Counted from the stretch's first letter, positions 51,346-60,399 are shown. The stretch: 64,000 nt of DNA from Chloroflexota bacterium (GCA_019873655.1 JAIOAU010000003.1:124001-188000), one strand, 5' to 3'. Numbers and translations: made by a program. The notes: generated by a model not told the origin, from the sequence alone.

Positions 51346-52053
51346 TCACCAGCCCTTGAACGGATTGAAGTCCGTTTCCCGATCGTAGTAATCCTCGTCT
51401 TCGGCTCTCTTCAGCGCCCGCACCACAGCATAGGTGACCGGCGTCATCAGCGCCTCCACCCCCACCTTGAAGAGATAATTCGTCAGCACCAGGGTCAGGA
51501 ACAGGGTCCAGGGGAAGACGCCAAAGAGCGAGGCGACGACCACGAAGACGACCGTATCCACCCCTTCGCCGACAATGGTCGAGCCGATGGTGCGCGTCCA
51601 CAGCCAGCGCCCGCCCGTCAGGATTTTCATCTTCGCCAGGGTGAACGAGTTGGAGAATTCCCCCGACCAGTACCCGGCCAGACTCGCCAGCACAATCCCG
51701 CCGCTGGACATGCCGCCCAGGATGGCAAGATAGGCCGCGTCCCCGGCGTATTGCTGCCACTGCGCCTCGCCCGGCAGGACGCGCACCAGCGCAAAGACGC
51801 CCGCCGAGAGCGCCAGGCAGAAGAACCCGGCCCAGATGACCCGCCGCGAGGCCTTGTAACCGTAGACCTCGGTCAGGATGTCGCCGAAGATGTAACTGAC
51901 CGGAAAGAGCAGCGTGCCGGCGTCAAAGGCCATCGGCACGCCGAAGAGACGGAAGCCCCAGTCCACGATCTTGGCCGAGGAAGCAATGTTGCTGACGATC
52001 AGGACGGTGATGAAGACGGCCATGATGAGATCGAGATAACGATAGCGTTTCAC
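51346..52053 (-). CDS. yhhQ: Queuosine precursor transporter (VUT family)
   Basis: 235 residues from a GTG at 52053 that overlaps the nitrilase stop (GTGA). Six transmembrane helices. Family words AFDAGTLLFPVSYIFGDILTEVYGYKASRR and SGEFSNSFTLAKMKILTGGRWLWTRTIGSTIVGEGVDTVVF identify the YhhQ/QPTR family, which imports preQ0/preQ1 or queuine for tRNA queuosine. The last residues (DYYDRETDFNPFKGW) are cytoplasmic. Confidence 0.9.
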   Translation of the reverse strand: MKRYRYLDLIMAVFITVLIVSNIASSAKIVDWGFRLFGVPMAFDAGTLLFPVSYIFGDILTEVYGYKASRRVIWAGFFCLALSAGVFALVRVLPGEAQWQQYAGDAAYLAILGGMSSGGIVLASLAGYWSGEFSNSFTLAKMKILTGGRWLWTRTIGSTIVGEGVDTVVFVVVASLFGVFPWTLFLTLVLTNYLFKVGVEALMTPVTYAVVRALKRAEDEDYYDRETDFNPFKGW

Positions 52054-52769
52054 AAGGCTGCCTCCACGCAGAGGAGTTGATCGCTGCCGTGCGGCGACTC
52101 GGCCAGCAGGCGGCCGTCTGCGCCGACCGCCAGCGCCCCGCCGAAAGCCGGTTCTTCCACGCCGACCTCCAGCGCATTGACAAGGTAAACCGTCGCCCTC
52201 AGAGGGCGCGCCGCTTCCAGATAGGCCTGCCGTTCCTCCGCCCAACGATCCGAATCGGGCGACCGACCGGCAAAACTGCGCGCCAGCGGAACGAGCAAAA
52301 TATCCGCCTGACCCACCGCCTGCCGCGCAGCCGACTCGTTGAACAGGTCGCCGCAAATCAGAACGCCCAGCCGCCCCAGTTCGGTCGGCGCGCTGCGGAA
52401 AAGACGGCCGCGCAGGAAGGGCGGCTTCTCCTCGATTTTTCGATGGTGGAGAATCACGTCGCCGCGCCGGTCGAAGAGCAAAGCGGAATCATACACCCCC
52501 TCTGGGGCGCGCTCCAACAACCCCGCGCACAAGAACACCCCAAAACGCCGCGCCAAATCGGCCAGCCGCAGGGCGGTCGGACCATCGAGCGGCTCGGCAA
52601 ACCGCTCGAAATCCTTCTCTTCGTAGAGATAGCCCGTCAACGTGCATTCCGGCAGGCAGACCAGGTCGGGCGCGAAACGGGCGGCCTCTTCCAGCCGCCG
52701 CTCCAGTTCGGCGAAGTTTTCATCCGGCCGACGAGGAAACGTCCGCAAGGGAATCAGACAGGCGCGCAT
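52050..52769 (-). CDS. Carbon-nitrogen hydrolase (nitrilase superfamily amidase)
   Basis: 239 residues. The catalytic Glu-Lys-Cys triad is visible: DENFAELERRLEEAARF ahead of PECTLTGY, the Lys in HHRKIEEKPPF, and Cys in LGVLICGDLFNE. It probably hydrolyses an amide or a deaminated metabolite. The start at 52769 is the ATG after an in-frame TTG. Coupled to the queuosine transporter (4-bp overlap) and 12 bp after the thiolase gene; the group suggests a tRNA-modification neighbourhood. Confidence 0.85.
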   Translation of the reverse strand: MRACLIPLRTFPRRPDENFAELERRLEEAARFAPDLVCLPECTLTGYLYEEKDFERFAEPLDGPTALRLADLARRFGVFLCAGLLERAPEGVYDSALLFDRRGDVILHHRKIEEKPPFLRGRLFRSAPTELGRLGVLICGDLFNESAARQAVGQADILLVPLARSFAGRSPDSDRWAEERQAYLEAARPLRATVYLVNALEVGVEEPAFGGALAVGADGRLLAESPHGSDQLLCVEAAL

Positions 52770-52781
52770 ACTACCCAACGA

Positions 52782-53714
52782 TCAGACTTGCGAATCTCGG
52801 CCCTTCTCGATCATCCGGCAATACGAACACAACCCCGGCGCGGAGGTCGGCTGTCCGCAGCCCGGGCAGGGATGCAGCGCCTGCTGGACCTCGCTCCGCT
52901 CGGCAAACAGACCGGCGCGGCGCGCCTCGAGAAAATTCAGATAAAAAGCCAGTTTCGTTCCAGGACGGTCGTTTTCCAATCTGTTGAGCAATTCTTTGTA
53001 GTACAGAGAGGTGGCCCCCGCCGAAAACGGACACTCCTCGTAGATATACTCGATGCCGCGCAGCAACGCATAGGCGGCCATCTCGCGCTCGTAAAAGCGG
53101 CACAACGGTTTGACCTTGCGCGCCAGGCCGCCGCGTTCCTCCAACACCGGTCCCTGCCGCAGCAGGTACTCTCCCGCCCAGGCGAGTGTATTGCCGAACA
53201 GAACGGCCGCCTCGTCGTCCAGGTTGTGGCCGGTCGCCAGCACATCGTAGCCCAGGTCGCGGGCGATGCGGTTCATCTCGTGGCGCTTGACCAGCCCGCA
53301 GACCGCGCAGGGCTTCTCGCGGCCGCGCCAGGTCGCCTCGGCCCACTCCGGGATGGTCTTGCCGGTCTCGGCGCGGACGTCCACCACGTGCAAGGTCAGG
53401 CCGCGCTCGGCGGCGAATTTCTCCGTCAAGCGCTGCGACTCGGCGGAATAGTTCACGCCGCCGTCGATGCCGAGGGCGATGTACAAACCGTCAGCCTGAT
53501 AGCCGAGGCGGTGGAGGATGTCCCACAAAGAAAGCGAATCCTTGCCCCCCGAGACGGCCACCAGCACCTTCTCGGCGCGGGTGAACATCCGGTACTTTTT
53601 GATGAACCGTTCGGTCTGTTCGGGCAGCCACGCCAGGTAATGCTCCTTGCAGAGCGCCAGGCGGTGCTGAGGCATGTTGATGACGGCCTTGCCGCCGCAT
53701 TTGCGACATCTCAT
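52782..53714 (-). CDS. ttuA: TtuA-type tRNA 2-thiolation enzyme
   Basis: 310 residues. N-terminal zinc finger (CRKCG ... CKEHY), PP-loop VAVSGGKDSLSLWD, central Cys pair (CAVCG and Cys in EECPF, which in TtuA holds an Fe-S cluster) and C-terminal zinc finger (CPGCG...CSYC). Family of TtuA/NcsA/TtcA group II, which activates the tRNA uridine by adenylation and replaces oxygen with sulfur. The gene for a ubiquitin-like sulfur carrier lies 10 bp upstream, which favours TtuA (2-thioribothymidine at position 54), a heat-stabilising modification. Confidence 0.88.
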   Translation of the reverse strand: MRCRKCGGKAVINMPQHRLALCKEHYLAWLPEQTERFIKKYRMFTRAEKVLVAVSGGKDSLSLWDILHRLGYQADGLYIALGIDGGVNYSAESQRLTEKFAAERGLTLHVVDVRAETGKTIPEWAEATWRGREKPCAVCGLVKRHEMNRIARDLGYDVLATGHNLDDEAAVLFGNTLAWAGEYLLRQGPVLEERGGLARKVKPLCRFYEREMAAYALLRGIEYIYEECPFSAGATSLYYKELLNRLENDRPGTKLAFYLNFLEARRAGLFAERSEVQQALHPCPGCGQPTSAPGLCSYCRMIEKGRDSQV

Positions 53715-53724
53715 GCCGGCCCCC

Positions 53725-53916
53725 TCAACCGCCGGAAATCACGGCAATCAGTTTGACGACTTCGCCATCCTTGAGAATCTCGTCCTCCGTGATCATCTCG
53801 CCCTGGCGCGTGGCGATCACGGCCTCGGGCAAAATGCCGCACTTGCGGAGCGCATCGCGCAGAGTCATGCCCGCCCGGACTTCGAATTCCCGATCGCGAA
53901 GGATGATTTTCACCAT
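53725..53916 (-). CDS. ttuB: TtuB/ThiS-like sulfur carrier
   Basis: 63 residues, beta-grasp, ending AVISGG with the terminal Gly-Gly that is activated to thiocarboxylate. Words EFEVRAGMTLRDALRKCGI and TRQGEMITEDEILKDGEVVKLI match ThiS/MoaD/TtuB proteins. Start at 53916 chosen because homology begins at MVKIILRD. Pairing with ttuA suggests a role as the tRNA thiolation sulfur donor. Confidence 0.85.
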   Translation of the reverse strand: MVKIILRDREFEVRAGMTLRDALRKCGILPEAVIATRQGEMITEDEILKDGEVVKLIAVISGG

Positions 53917-53954
53917 TTCGACCGCCTTCTGACTGAAGCCTTTTCTCCGTGCGC

Positions 53955-54629
53955 TCAAGAGACAAATTTCAAATACCGGGGCGGCCGTCCTACCCAGTCG
54001 GCGTAAAAGCCGCGATATTCTTCGGGCAGCAGGGCCGCAATTTGGGCCATGATTTCATCGGCAATCGCCTGCCGGACTTCGGCGGTGACCTTCTCGCCAT
54101 TCGTCTGCACCACGAAGGGCCTGCCCACACGCACGTGGAAACGGGTGCGTCGCAGACGGCGGATGTTGGCCGGAAACTGTTCCCCGCCCCAGTGGCCAAT
54201 CGGCAGAATCGGCGCGCCGGAGCGCAGCGCCAGCATGGCCACGCCCGGCTGGGCGCGTAGCAGGCGTCCGTTGCGCGAACGCGTCCCTTCGGGGGCGACA
54301 GCCAGAATGTCGCCGGCCTCGAGGACCGCCAGACAGCGGCGAATCGCCTCCACATCCGCCTCGCCGCGGCGGACGGGGATGGCGTCCCACAGGTCGAAAA
54401 GCCAGCCCATCAGACGATTGTCCCAGGTCTCGATCTTGGCCAGCCCCACCAGACGGCGCGGCTCCAGATGGACGAACAGGAGCGGCACTTCGATGGAGCC
54501 GACATGGTTGGCCGCCAAAATCAACGGCCCGCGAGGCGGAACCTGCTCGAGCGGCCGCGTCTCGACCTGGCAGAGGGTCGCGGCCCCGGCGCGAATCAAA
54601 GCGTTGACGACAGCGCGAGCGACGGTCAT
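53955..54629 (-). CDS. plsC: 1-acyl-glycerol-3-phosphate acyltransferase family protein
   Basis: 224 residues, PlsC-type acyltransferase of phospholipid synthesis. The substrate-binding EGTR motif (VAPEGTRSRNG) is present, and the motif I region reads AANHVGSIEVP. It keeps the catalytic His but has Glu where the HxxxxD motif has Asp. The conservative change may be tolerated. Start overlaps the dagK stop (ATGA). Membrane-associated. Confidence 0.85.
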   Translation of the reverse strand: MTVARAVVNALIRAGAATLCQVETRPLEQVPPRGPLILAANHVGSIEVPLLFVHLEPRRLVGLAKIETWDNRLMGWLFDLWDAIPVRRGEADVEAIRRCLAVLEAGDILAVAPEGTRSRNGRLLRAQPGVAMLALRSGAPILPIGHWGGEQFPANIRRLRRTRFHVRVGRPFVVQTNGEKVTAEVRQAIADEIMAQIAALLPEEYRGFYADWVGRPPRYLKFVS

Positions 54630-55554
54630 TGGGGTCTTTGCGTGATGAATTCGATTTGCTGCGGCAGCAATTCGATGGCGATTTCACTGCCTTCGTAGCA
54701 CACCGTTTCGCCGTCGCAGTGAATCGGCAGCGTGCCTTGCAGCGCCCGGATGGAAACTTTACGGGCCTGGGCCATGCGGACCTCCTTCTGCGTGGCCTGC
54801 GTACCTTTCATGAAATAGGGAATGAGTTGGAAAATGCGCCCCTGACTGACCGATTCGGCGATGCACAGGTCGAAGATGCCGTCGGTCGGATCGCCGTTGG
54901 GAGCGAAAAAGAAACCGCCCCCATGCGCCGGCCGTTCATCACCGAAATCATCAGCGAGGCCAGGGTGATCTCCTGGTCGTCGTAGGAGAGCAGCACCGTG
55001 GGGGCTTTATAGTAAATGAAAATCGTCTCCAGCGCGGCGATGAGATAGAGCAGCAGGCCGCGCGTCCAGCGGATGCGGGCCGCCACGAAACCGGTCGCGG
55101 CGTCGAAGCCCACGCCCACGCCGTTGCCGAAATAGCGGCCGTTCGGAAAGTCGCCGCCGCGCAAAAAGCCGACATCCACCCGCCGCCGATAATTCTCGGC
55201 CAGGATTCGGCAGCCGGCCTCGATTCCACCGGGGATGCCCATCCCGAAGGCAAAATCGTTGCCCGTGCCGACCGCGATTTGCCCCATAGCCGTCCGGTCG
55301 AAGCCCGCCTGGCGGGCGCGCATCAGACCGTTGAGCACTTCGTTGGCCGTCCCGTCGCCGCTGGCCACCACCACCGCCTCCACGCCCTCGCGGGCGGCCT
55401 GCTCGGCCAGGTCGGCGGCGTGCCAGGGGCCTTCGGTCAGCACCAGTTTATAGTCGAGGCGATGTTTACGGAGTTCCGCCTCCAGCAACGGCAAAGAACG
55501 TCCGGCGTAACCGCGGCCGGAAATCGGGTTCACAATCAGCAGCATGCGCGTCAT
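54626..55554 (-). pseudogene. dagK: Diacylglycerol kinase-family gene with a one-base frameshift
   Basis: Lipid kinase of the DagK/YegS type. Frame 1 runs from the ATG at 55554 (GGAGG 8 bp upstream) through LIVNPISGRGYAG, VVASGDGTANEVLNGL, IAVGTGNDFAFGMGIPGG and ISVMNGRRMG. The frame then shifts at the C5 run 54918-54922 (plus strand). Frame 2 continues with GGFFFAPNGDPTDGIFDLCIAESV to TPLPIHCDGE-like LPIHCDGETVCYEGS and a stop at 54626. Restoring one base gives about 309 residues, the family's normal length, with all motifs. Either an inactivating deletion in a homopolymer or a sequencing error; the latter is quite possible because no other decay is visible. Confidence 0.8.
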
Positions 55555-55623
55555 CCGAGAAGCCTCCATGAAAAGAATAGCCCTATTTTACAACACGAAC
55601 CGCCCGAGCGGGGAACGGTTTCT

Positions 55624-55631
55624 GATAAAAT
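55624..55631 (+). promoter_or_regulatory. Promoter of complex-I-like triplet
   Basis: TGATAAAAT includes an extended -10-like element (TAAAAT 55626-55631 preceded by TGA), only 12 bp before the ATG at 55644 and without a visible Shine-Dalgarno. Transcripts would be nearly leaderless. Confidence 0.45.
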
Positions 55632-55643
55632 AGCCCTGCAGTC

Positions 55644-57200
55644 ATGCTCATCCTCGTTCCCATTCTTCTCCTCCTGGTAACTTCTCTCATCCTGCTCCTC
55701 CTGCGGCTGGGACGGCCAAAGTTCAAGCGCGCCTGGCTGATCGCTGCGAGCGGGACCGTCCTCTCCCTCGCCGGGGTGTTTCTTTGGCGGATTGACTTCC
55801 CTCACGCCTATACGCTCCCCGCCTGGCAGCCCGAAACCATCTTCCGCTACACGCCCTCCTGGCTGGCCGACGATTTCTCCTGGCCCTACGCCCTGGCCCT
55901 GACCGTGTTGAGCGCCGCCGTCTTCTGGACCTCGAGCGTGCGCGCCGAAACCGACCCGCTGACCTGGTCTGCGTCCTTTCTGGTGACCGCCTTCGGCCTG
56001 CTGGCCGTCTCGGCGGCCAATCCGCTGACGCTCGTCCTGGCCTGGACGGCCATCGACCTGGCCGAACTCGTCACCATGCTGCGTTCGACGCAAGGCGTCT
56101 CCCAAACCGAGGGCGTCGTCGTCGCCTTTGCCGCCCGTCTGGCCGGGACGTTCCTGCTGATATACGCCGCCCTTCGCAGCGCGGCGAGCGGCGTCCAGAT
56201 CGACTTTGCCAGTCTGCCGGCCGAGGCGGGCCTGTACCTCCTACTGGCGGCCGGTCTGCGCCTGGGCATCCTGCCCCTGCACCTCCCTTATCAACAGGAG
56301 ACCAACATTCGACGCGGTTTTGGGACGGTGCTGCGGCTGGTCTCGGCCGCCTCGAGTCTGGCGCTCCTGGCGCGCATCCCCAGCCGGGCGGTGGACACGC
56401 CGCTGACCCCCTATCTCTTGCTGCTGATCGCCCTGGGCGGCCTGTACGCCGGCTGGATGTGGCTGCGCGCCTCCGACGAGTTGACCGGCCGCCCCTTCTG
56501 GCTCCTGGGCATGGCCGCTCTGGCGCTGGGGGCCAGTCTGCGGGCCAATCCGCTCGGCAGCGTCGCCTGGGGGACGGCGCTTCTGTTGGGAGGCGGGTTC
56601 CTCTTCCTCTATTCGGCCCGGCAACGCGGCGTTCTCTGGCTGGCGTTCCTGAGCGCCCTGGGGGTCTCGGCGCTGCCCCTCATGCCGACCGCCAGCGGCT
56701 GGTTGAGCCATTCCCCTCTGCTTGCCGTCTTCATCATCCCGTACCTTCCCATCCAGGCGCTCATGCTGGCCGGCTTTGTGCGTCACGCCCTGCACCCCGG
56801 CGAAACCAGCCTGGAATCTCAGCCGTCCTGGGTGAAAGGACTGTATCTCTTCGGCCTGATTCATCTCCTCCTCGCCCAGGTTTCGCTCGGCCTGTGGGGC
56901 TGGGGGGGAGCGGCCGCCCTGGGCGTCTGGTGGGCGGCTCTCCTGGTTCTCGGCCTGACCGGTCTCCTCGTCTTCATGGCGCTGCGCTTCCTGAGTCGCC
57001 GCGCTGCTGGCGGCAGCGGCGGCCGCTGGGCCGACATCCTGCGCCTCAACTGGTTTTTCCGCCTCCTCCAATTCCTCTTTCGACTGGCTGAACGAATCAG
57101 CGCCGCCCTGACCCACGCCGTCGAGGGCGAGGGCGGCATCCTGTGGTCGCTGCTTCTGCTCGTCCTTCTGCTCTCGCTGTTCACCGCCGGAGGCCGGTAA
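55644..57200 (+). CDS. Proton-conducting antiporter-like membrane subunit (NuoN/MrpD-like) 1
   Basis: 518 residues, about 14 transmembrane helices. Recognisable as a divergent relative of NuoL/M/N and Mrp antiporter subunits: AWTAIDLAELVTMLR resembles the TM5 region with its acidic residue, and GILPLHLPYQQETNIRRG stands where complex I subunits have PFHxWLPDAH. It carries a long C-terminal extension. First gene of a three-gene unit lacking all peripheral complex I subunits. Confidence 0.65.
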   Translation: MLILVPILLLLVTSLILLLLRLGRPKFKRAWLIAASGTVLSLAGVFLWRIDFPHAYTLPAWQPETIFRYTPSWLADDFSWPYALALTVLSAAVFWTSSVRAETDPLTWSASFLVTAFGLLAVSAANPLTLVLAWTAIDLAELVTMLRSTQGVSQTEGVVVAFAARLAGTFLLIYAALRSAASGVQIDFASLPAEAGLYLLLAAGLRLGILPLHLPYQQETNIRRGFGTVLRLVSAASSLALLARIPSRAVDTPLTPYLLLLIALGGLYAGWMWLRASDELTGRPFWLLGMAALALGASLRANPLGSVAWGTALLLGGGFLFLYSARQRGVLWLAFLSALGVSALPLMPTASGWLSHSPLLAVFIIPYLPIQALMLAGFVRHALHPGETSLESQPSWVKGLYLFGLIHLLLAQVSLGLWGWGGAAALGVWWAALLVLGLTGLLVFMALRFLSRRAAGGSGGRWADILRLNWFFRLLQFLFRLAERISAALTHAVEGEGGILWSLLLLVLLLSLFTAGGR

Positions 57201-57202
57201 GC

Positions 57203-57784
57203 ATGCTGCTGAATTGGCTCGCGGGCGTCCTGATTTTGATGGCCGGAATCGGTCTTTTCGTCAGCCGAGACTGGCGCTGGAATCTGGGCGCGATGGCTCT
57301 CCAATATCTGGCTGCTTTTTGGCTGGTCCATGCCAGTTGGCCCCTCGCCGCTTCGGCCGTCAAGTTGATCACCGGCTGGATGGCTTGCGCCGCGCTGGGG
57401 ATGACCCTCGCCAGCGCCAGGACAGAGCCCGGCAAGGAACACGGCTGGCGGGATGGCGGCTTTTTCCGGCTGTTGGCCGCCGTCCTGGCGGGGCTGGTCG
57501 CCTTCATCCTGGCGACGCGCCTCTCTGCCTGGCTGGGAATTGCCCCTCCCATTGCCTGGGGCAGCCTGACGCTGATGGCCGTCGGCCTGCTCCTCATTGG
57601 CATCACCACCCAGCCCCTGCGCGTCATCCTGGGACTTTTGACCCTCCTGGCGGGTTTCGAAATCACCTACGCCGCAATCGAAAGTTCCGAACTGGTGACT
57701 GCCGCCCAGTCGGTTATCACGCTCGGCCTGGCGTTGACCGGCGCCTACCTCCTCGTCGCCGCTAAAGAGGAGACGCCGCAATGA
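57203..57784 (+). CDS. NuoK/HyfE-like small membrane subunit
   Basis: 193 residues, about six transmembrane helices, two bases after the first antiporter-like gene and overlapping the next by 4 bp (ATGA). The C-terminal half (LTLLAGFEITYAAIESSELVTAAQSVITLGLALTGAYLLVAA) resembles NuoK/HyfE/MnhC, including the membrane-buried acidic residues in FEITYAAIE. The N-terminal half is unassigned. Confidence 0.6.
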   Translation: MLLNWLAGVLILMAGIGLFVSRDWRWNLGAMALQYLAAFWLVHASWPLAASAVKLITGWMACAALGMTLASARTEPGKEHGWRDGGFFRLLAAVLAGLVAFILATRLSAWLGIAPPIAWGSLTLMAVGLLLIGITTQPLRVILGLLTLLAGFEITYAAIESSELVTAAQSVITLGLALTGAYLLVAAKEETPQ

Positions 57785-59178
57785 ACGCTTCTACCCTCTG
57801 GATTTTCCTGCCCATCCTGACCGGCGCGCTGCTGCTCTTCCTGCGCAACCAGCGCTGGGTAGCGTTCGTCGCCGGCGGGCTCTCCTTTCTGCTGGCCTTG
57901 ACCGCCTGGCTGCTGCCGATCGAAACCACCCTTGCGCTTGGCTCGTACGCCTTCAAACTGTCCTCCACCTTCGAGATTCTGGGCCGCCGCCTGATTCTGA
58001 CCACCAACGAACAACCCATCCTGACCTTGATCTACGGAGCGGCTGCTTTCTGGTTCATCGCCTCGCCGAGCGTTGACAAGGCCCATCGCCTCGCCCCGCT
58101 GGGACTCGTCCAGGTCGGCGTGCTGGTTGCTGCTTTGGCGGTCGAACCGTTTCTGTACGCCGCCCTGTTGATCGAGGTGGCCGTCCTGTTGACCACCCCT
58201 CTGCTCCTGAGCGGGCGCGACAAACCCGGCCGCGGCCTGCTGCGCTTCATTACCTTCCAAACCCTGGCCATGCCCTTCATCCTGTTCACCGGCTGGCTCC
58301 TGCGGGGCATCGAGGCCGATCCGGGAGCAAGCGCCCTCATCCGCCAGGCGGCCATCCTGCTGGCGACCGGTTTCGTCTTTCTCCTGGCCGTCTTCCCCTT
58401 CCACACCTGGATTCCTCTCCTGAGCGAGGAAACTTCGCCTTACCTGACCGGTTTCGTCCTCTGGGTTTTCCCCACCTCGGCCCTGCTATTCGCAACCGGA
58501 TTCGTGGACCGCTACGCCTGGATTCGCACCGCGCCGCAACTGCCTCAAATTTTGAGCACGGTCGGCGCTCTGATGGTCGCCGGCGGCGGACTGATGGCCG
58601 CCTTCCAAAACAATCTCGGACGGATAATGGGCTACGCCGTGATCCTGGAAACCGGCTTCTCTTTGCTGACGCTCAGTCTGCTCAAAACGCAAGGGATTGA
58701 CCTATTCTTCCTGCTCTTCGTGCCGCGCCTGCTCGCCCTGGCCCTCTGGGCGTTGTGCCTCGACATCCTGCGCCAAAACGCCGCCAGTTTAAGTCTCCAA
58801 GACGTCCGCGGATTGGCGCGACCCTGGCCCTTCGCCTCCGTTGGTCTGATTTTCGCCCATCTCTCCATGGCCGGCCTGCCCGCCCTGGCCGGATTCCCCA
58901 TCCGCCTGGCCATTTTGGAAGATTTAGCAACCGTCTCCCTGTCCGTCGCCGCCTGGGCGTTCATTGGCAGCGTGGGACTGCTTGCCGCCGCCGTGCGCAC
59001 GATTGCCATTCTGGTTGCCGCGCCGGCCGAACTGGCCTGGGAGGCGCGCGAATCCTGGCCGCAACGCCTCTTCATCATTCTAGGAGGGCTGGCCTTGTTC
59101 GGCCTGGGCGCTTTCCCGCAATGGGTTCTGCCTCTCTTGAACCGCCTGCCGGCCATCTTCGAACATCTGGGCGGCTAG
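57781..59178 (+). CDS. Proton-conducting antiporter-like membrane subunit (NuoN/HyfB-like) 2
   Basis: 465 residues, about 14 transmembrane helices. VFPFHTWIPLLSEETSP corresponds to the PFHxWLPxAHxxAP motif of NuoL/M/N, and GGLMAAFQNNLGRIMGYAVILETGFSLL to the GAxxAxxQxDxKRxLAYSSIxHxG region, with Asn-Leu-Gly-Arg replacing the usual Asp-x-Lys-Arg. The key Lys is thus not obvious. Last gene of the triplet. Confidence 0.7.
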   Translation: MNASTLWIFLPILTGALLLFLRNQRWVAFVAGGLSFLLALTAWLLPIETTLALGSYAFKLSSTFEILGRRLILTTNEQPILTLIYGAAAFWFIASPSVDKAHRLAPLGLVQVGVLVAALAVEPFLYAALLIEVAVLLTTPLLLSGRDKPGRGLLRFITFQTLAMPFILFTGWLLRGIEADPGASALIRQAAILLATGFVFLLAVFPFHTWIPLLSEETSPYLTGFVLWVFPTSALLFATGFVDRYAWIRTAPQLPQILSTVGALMVAGGGLMAAFQNNLGRIMGYAVILETGFSLLTLSLLKTQGIDLFFLLFVPRLLALALWALCLDILRQNAASLSLQDVRGLARPWPFASVGLIFAHLSMAGLPALAGFPIRLAILEDLATVSLSVAAWAFIGSVGLLAAAVRTIAILVAAPAELAWEARESWPQRLFIILGGLALFGLGAFPQWVLPLLNRLPAIFEHLGG

Positions 59179-59182
59179 GGCA

Positions 59183-59191
59183 TGCTATAAT
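59183..59191 (+). promoter_or_regulatory. Extended -10 promoter of coiled-coil gene
   Basis: TGCTATAAT, identical to the extended -10 element ahead of the aspS-asnS leader, 29 bp before the ATG at 59221. Confidence 0.6.
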
Positions 59192-59220
59192 CCTCACTAC
59201 CCTGGCTACCGGAGGCAAAA

Positions 59221-60399
59221 ATGGACTTCGAACAAATCATCAAGCGTCTCGATTGGCTGGACGAAGAACGCCGCAAAGACAAACAGACCATCGCCGCCCT
59301 CGAAGAACGCGTCGCCGCGCTGCAAAGCGAACTCAACCTCGCAGCCAAAAAAGCCAAAGAAATGGACGCGGCTCTGGCCGAACTCACCGCCACGCCTGCC
59401 CGCCTGGCGCAACTCGAGGTCGTTCTGAACCAACAGAAGACTGAATTTTCTAAAGCCATCGCCGCCGGCGAAAAACGCCAGACAGAACAGCAAAAAGAAG
59501 CCGAAAAACGGATTGCCCTCCAAATCGGCGCCCTGGAAAAAACGCTGGCCGACTTCGCGGCCCTGAAAGACGCGCTGGCCGAAGTCAGGCGAGGGGTCAA
59601 AGGCTGGAACGAGGAAGACGCCCGCCGCAGCCGCCTGATGAAAGAATGGGAAACGAAAATCAAAGAGACCATCGAGGCGCTAGAGACCACCCAACAGACC
59701 GTGCGCGCCGCCGAAGAAGCCCGCCGGCAAGACACCAAGCGAATCGCCGACCTGCAGGGCGAAATCGGCGCCCTGCGTAAACGCATCGAGGAAGCGCGCC
59801 AAAAAGTCGAATTGTTCAACGACAGCATCCGGCGCGTCGAAACCCGCGTCAACGAGATCGTGGCCAGCGAGAGCGAGCGGCGACAAGCCCAACTCGCCTT
59901 CATCGAAACCCAGGCGCGTCTGCAAGTCGAACGCGACCAGGCCTGGAAGGAATGGGAAAGCCACCTCGACTCCCTGCGCAAACAGACCGAAAGCCTCGAC
60001 ATCCAACTCCAACAATGGGACGCCGCCCAGCGGGCGGTCCGGCGCGCCCAGGAGACCTACGAAGAAATCACCCAAAAATTCGAGCGCCGCATCAACGAAA
60101 TCACCGAAATGCAGCGCCTGGCCGAAGACCGCTTCCGGCAGGAATGGGTCGCCTTCAAAGCCGACGACCAGAAACGCTGGACCAGTTTTACCCTCTCCCA
60201 GGAAGAAATCCGCAAAGACATGCGCGCCGAGATCGAAAAAATCGAACAGCGCGTGACCGCCCTCGACGACCTGGCCCAAACGCACCAGGACGTCCTCCAA
60301 CAAACCAAAGAAGCCAACGAACAAATGCTGCAAGCCATGCTGGCCCAAATCCACGAACTCCTCTCGGCCTACGATCGAATCATGGGAAGCGTCAAATAA
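59221..60399 (+). CDS. Long coiled-coil protein of unknown function
   Basis: 392 residues, nearly all heptad-patterned helix rich in Glu, Arg, Gln and Ala (for example EERVAALQSELNLAAKKAKEM and EEIRKDMRAEIEKIEQRV). No membrane segment and no globular domain. It begins MDFEQIIKRLDWLDEERRKDK. GGAGG lies ahead of the start. It may be a structural or chromosome-associated filament; no family assigned. 51 bp before selB. Confidence 0.65.
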   Translation: MDFEQIIKRLDWLDEERRKDKQTIAALEERVAALQSELNLAAKKAKEMDAALAELTATPARLAQLEVVLNQQKTEFSKAIAAGEKRQTEQQKEAEKRIALQIGALEKTLADFAALKDALAEVRRGVKGWNEEDARRSRLMKEWETKIKETIEALETTQQTVRAAEEARRQDTKRIADLQGEIGALRKRIEEARQKVELFNDSIRRVETRVNEIVASESERRQAQLAFIETQARLQVERDQAWKEWESHLDSLRKQTESLDIQLQQWDAAQRAVRRAQETYEEITQKFERRINEITEMQRLAEDRFRQEWVAFKADDQKRWTSFTLSQEEIRKDMRAEIEKIEQRVTALDDLAQTHQDVLQQTKEANEQMLQAMLAQIHELLSAYDRIMGSVK

